Source: an uncultured Prevotellaceae bacterium (GTDB lineage Bacteria; Bacteroidota; Bacteroidia; Bacteroidales; Bacteroidaceae). Taken from it: a stretch of DNA of 39,478 nucleotides. How positions within the stretch are numbered: position 1 is the stretch's first letter; each line of letters opens with the position of its first letter. Positions 39,203-39,478 of the stretch are shown here, piece by piece. Location of the stretch: NCBI GenBank assembly GCA_937891085.1, contig CALAEY010000074.1:1-39478 (forward strand). The letters run 5' to 3'. The position numbers were made by a program, and so were the translations under genes. The notes below the pieces were generated by a model. It was not told the origin of the DNA and ran no database searches. It saw only the letters and a list, made by a program, of their open reading frames with translations.

Positions 39203-39478
39203 TTATGCCCCTGTATTGTTTTCAACAATTTCCCAATGACCGCTATAGCCCCTGCCGACGTACTTAATATGAGTGAGTTTTGCAATATGACGTTTAATAG
39301 TTCTAAGTCCCTTTTTACTCATTTCTGCCAATTCCTCTGTAGTAATTATAGGATTTCGTCTTACTTTTTGCAAATTTGCAGTCATGGATACAAATATGCT
39401 GTTTTCGCTTGGTCTTAACTTGACTTCACCTTGGAAGGTAGTCAAGAGCGAGTTCATAGTTCCCGAGACAAGTACTGT
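39203..39478 (-). CDS. Winged-helix protein, cut by the window edge
   Basis: The C-terminal part is a clear winged helix-turn-helix: NPIITTEELAEMSKKGLRTI, then KRHIAKLTHIKYVGRGYSGH and WEIVEN. The frame is open to the window edge with no stop, so the gene may be larger, for example the tail of an ATP-binding (AlbA_2-type) or Fic-like protein, where this kind of domain is common. Starts inside the window are the ATG at 39455-39457 and another at 39383-39385 (MTANLQKVRR). The stop codon at 39203-39205 adjoins the DprA-like gene. Confidence 0.55.
   Translation of the reverse strand, partial: TVLVSGTMNSLLTTFQGEVKLRPSENSIFVSMTANLQKVRRNPIITTEELAEMSKKGLRTIKRHIAKLTHIKYVGRGYSGHWEIVENNTGA

Overview
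The window looks like a chromosomal segment of a Bacteroidales bacterium, most likely a Prevotella-type organism. The grounds are Bacteroidetes promoter elements (-7 motif TAnnTTTG) ahead of many genes, almost no Shine-Dalgarno sequences, and families largely restricted to Bacteroidetes (DUF4290, DUF6377, DUF6266). Other marks are meso-diaminopimelate dehydrogenase, an Asp-type MurA and a Wzx/CapD/SLBB export cluster. Genus-level placement is inference.

Layout. (1) 259-10514, all minus strand, is a surface-polysaccharide locus: rmlA, rmlB, UDP-glucose 6-dehydrogenase, an ORF6N-domain gene, a RelB/YafQ-type toxin-antitoxin pair, a YjbH-like outer-membrane protein, a CapD/FlaA1-type membrane dehydratase, two tiny ORFs, a Wzx flippase and a hexapeptide acyltransferase. 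The Wzx/acyltransferase end is visibly AT-rich. (2) Divergent from rmlA, 10822-14865 (+) encodes the SLBB export protein, a Wzz chain-length protein and a four-helix-bundle (S23/IVP-like) protein. (3) 14883-19476 (-) holds a PAP2 phosphatase, rmlD, a Thr/Ser-rich lipoprotein, and an SPFH / ribbon-helix-helix / DUF1648 operon. (4) 19588-22881 (-) is a compact housekeeping operon: yicC, gmk, a small membrane protein, nadD and an esterase-HAD fusion. (5) 23004-30405 (+) is a second housekeeping operon: tsaB, DUF4290, murA, rimM, dxr, rseP and a DUF6377 regulator. (6) 30609-32599 (+) is a Gfo/Idh oxidoreductase with a DUF1080 (3-keto-glycoside hydrolase/lyase-like) protein. (7) The right end has ddh (-), ruvA (+), gdhA (-), a GH20 hexosaminidase (-), a DUF6266 protein (-), a DprA-like mini-protein (-) and a winged-helix protein cut by the window edge (-).

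How it works together. rmlA/B/D and Ugd supply nucleotide sugars, although rmlC is not in the window. CapD modifies UDP-sugars, Wzx flips the repeat unit, and the SLBB protein with Wzz controls export and chain length. YjbH and the acyltransferase probably help finish or secrete the polymer.

The most unusual feature is a set of imperfect heptanucleotide tandem repeats of several sequence families (GRGTTTA, GAACTTA, CATAATT, CATTAAA, ATTGAAC). They fill most gene junctions of the polysaccharide region. Some supply start or stop codons, two sit in frame inside rmlB and ugd, and two arrays form an inverted repeat around the four-helix-bundle gene. A separate array of four palindromes with an exact 23-bp period lies just upstream of the toxin-antitoxin pair. 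No tRNA, rRNA, CRISPR array or transposase was seen.
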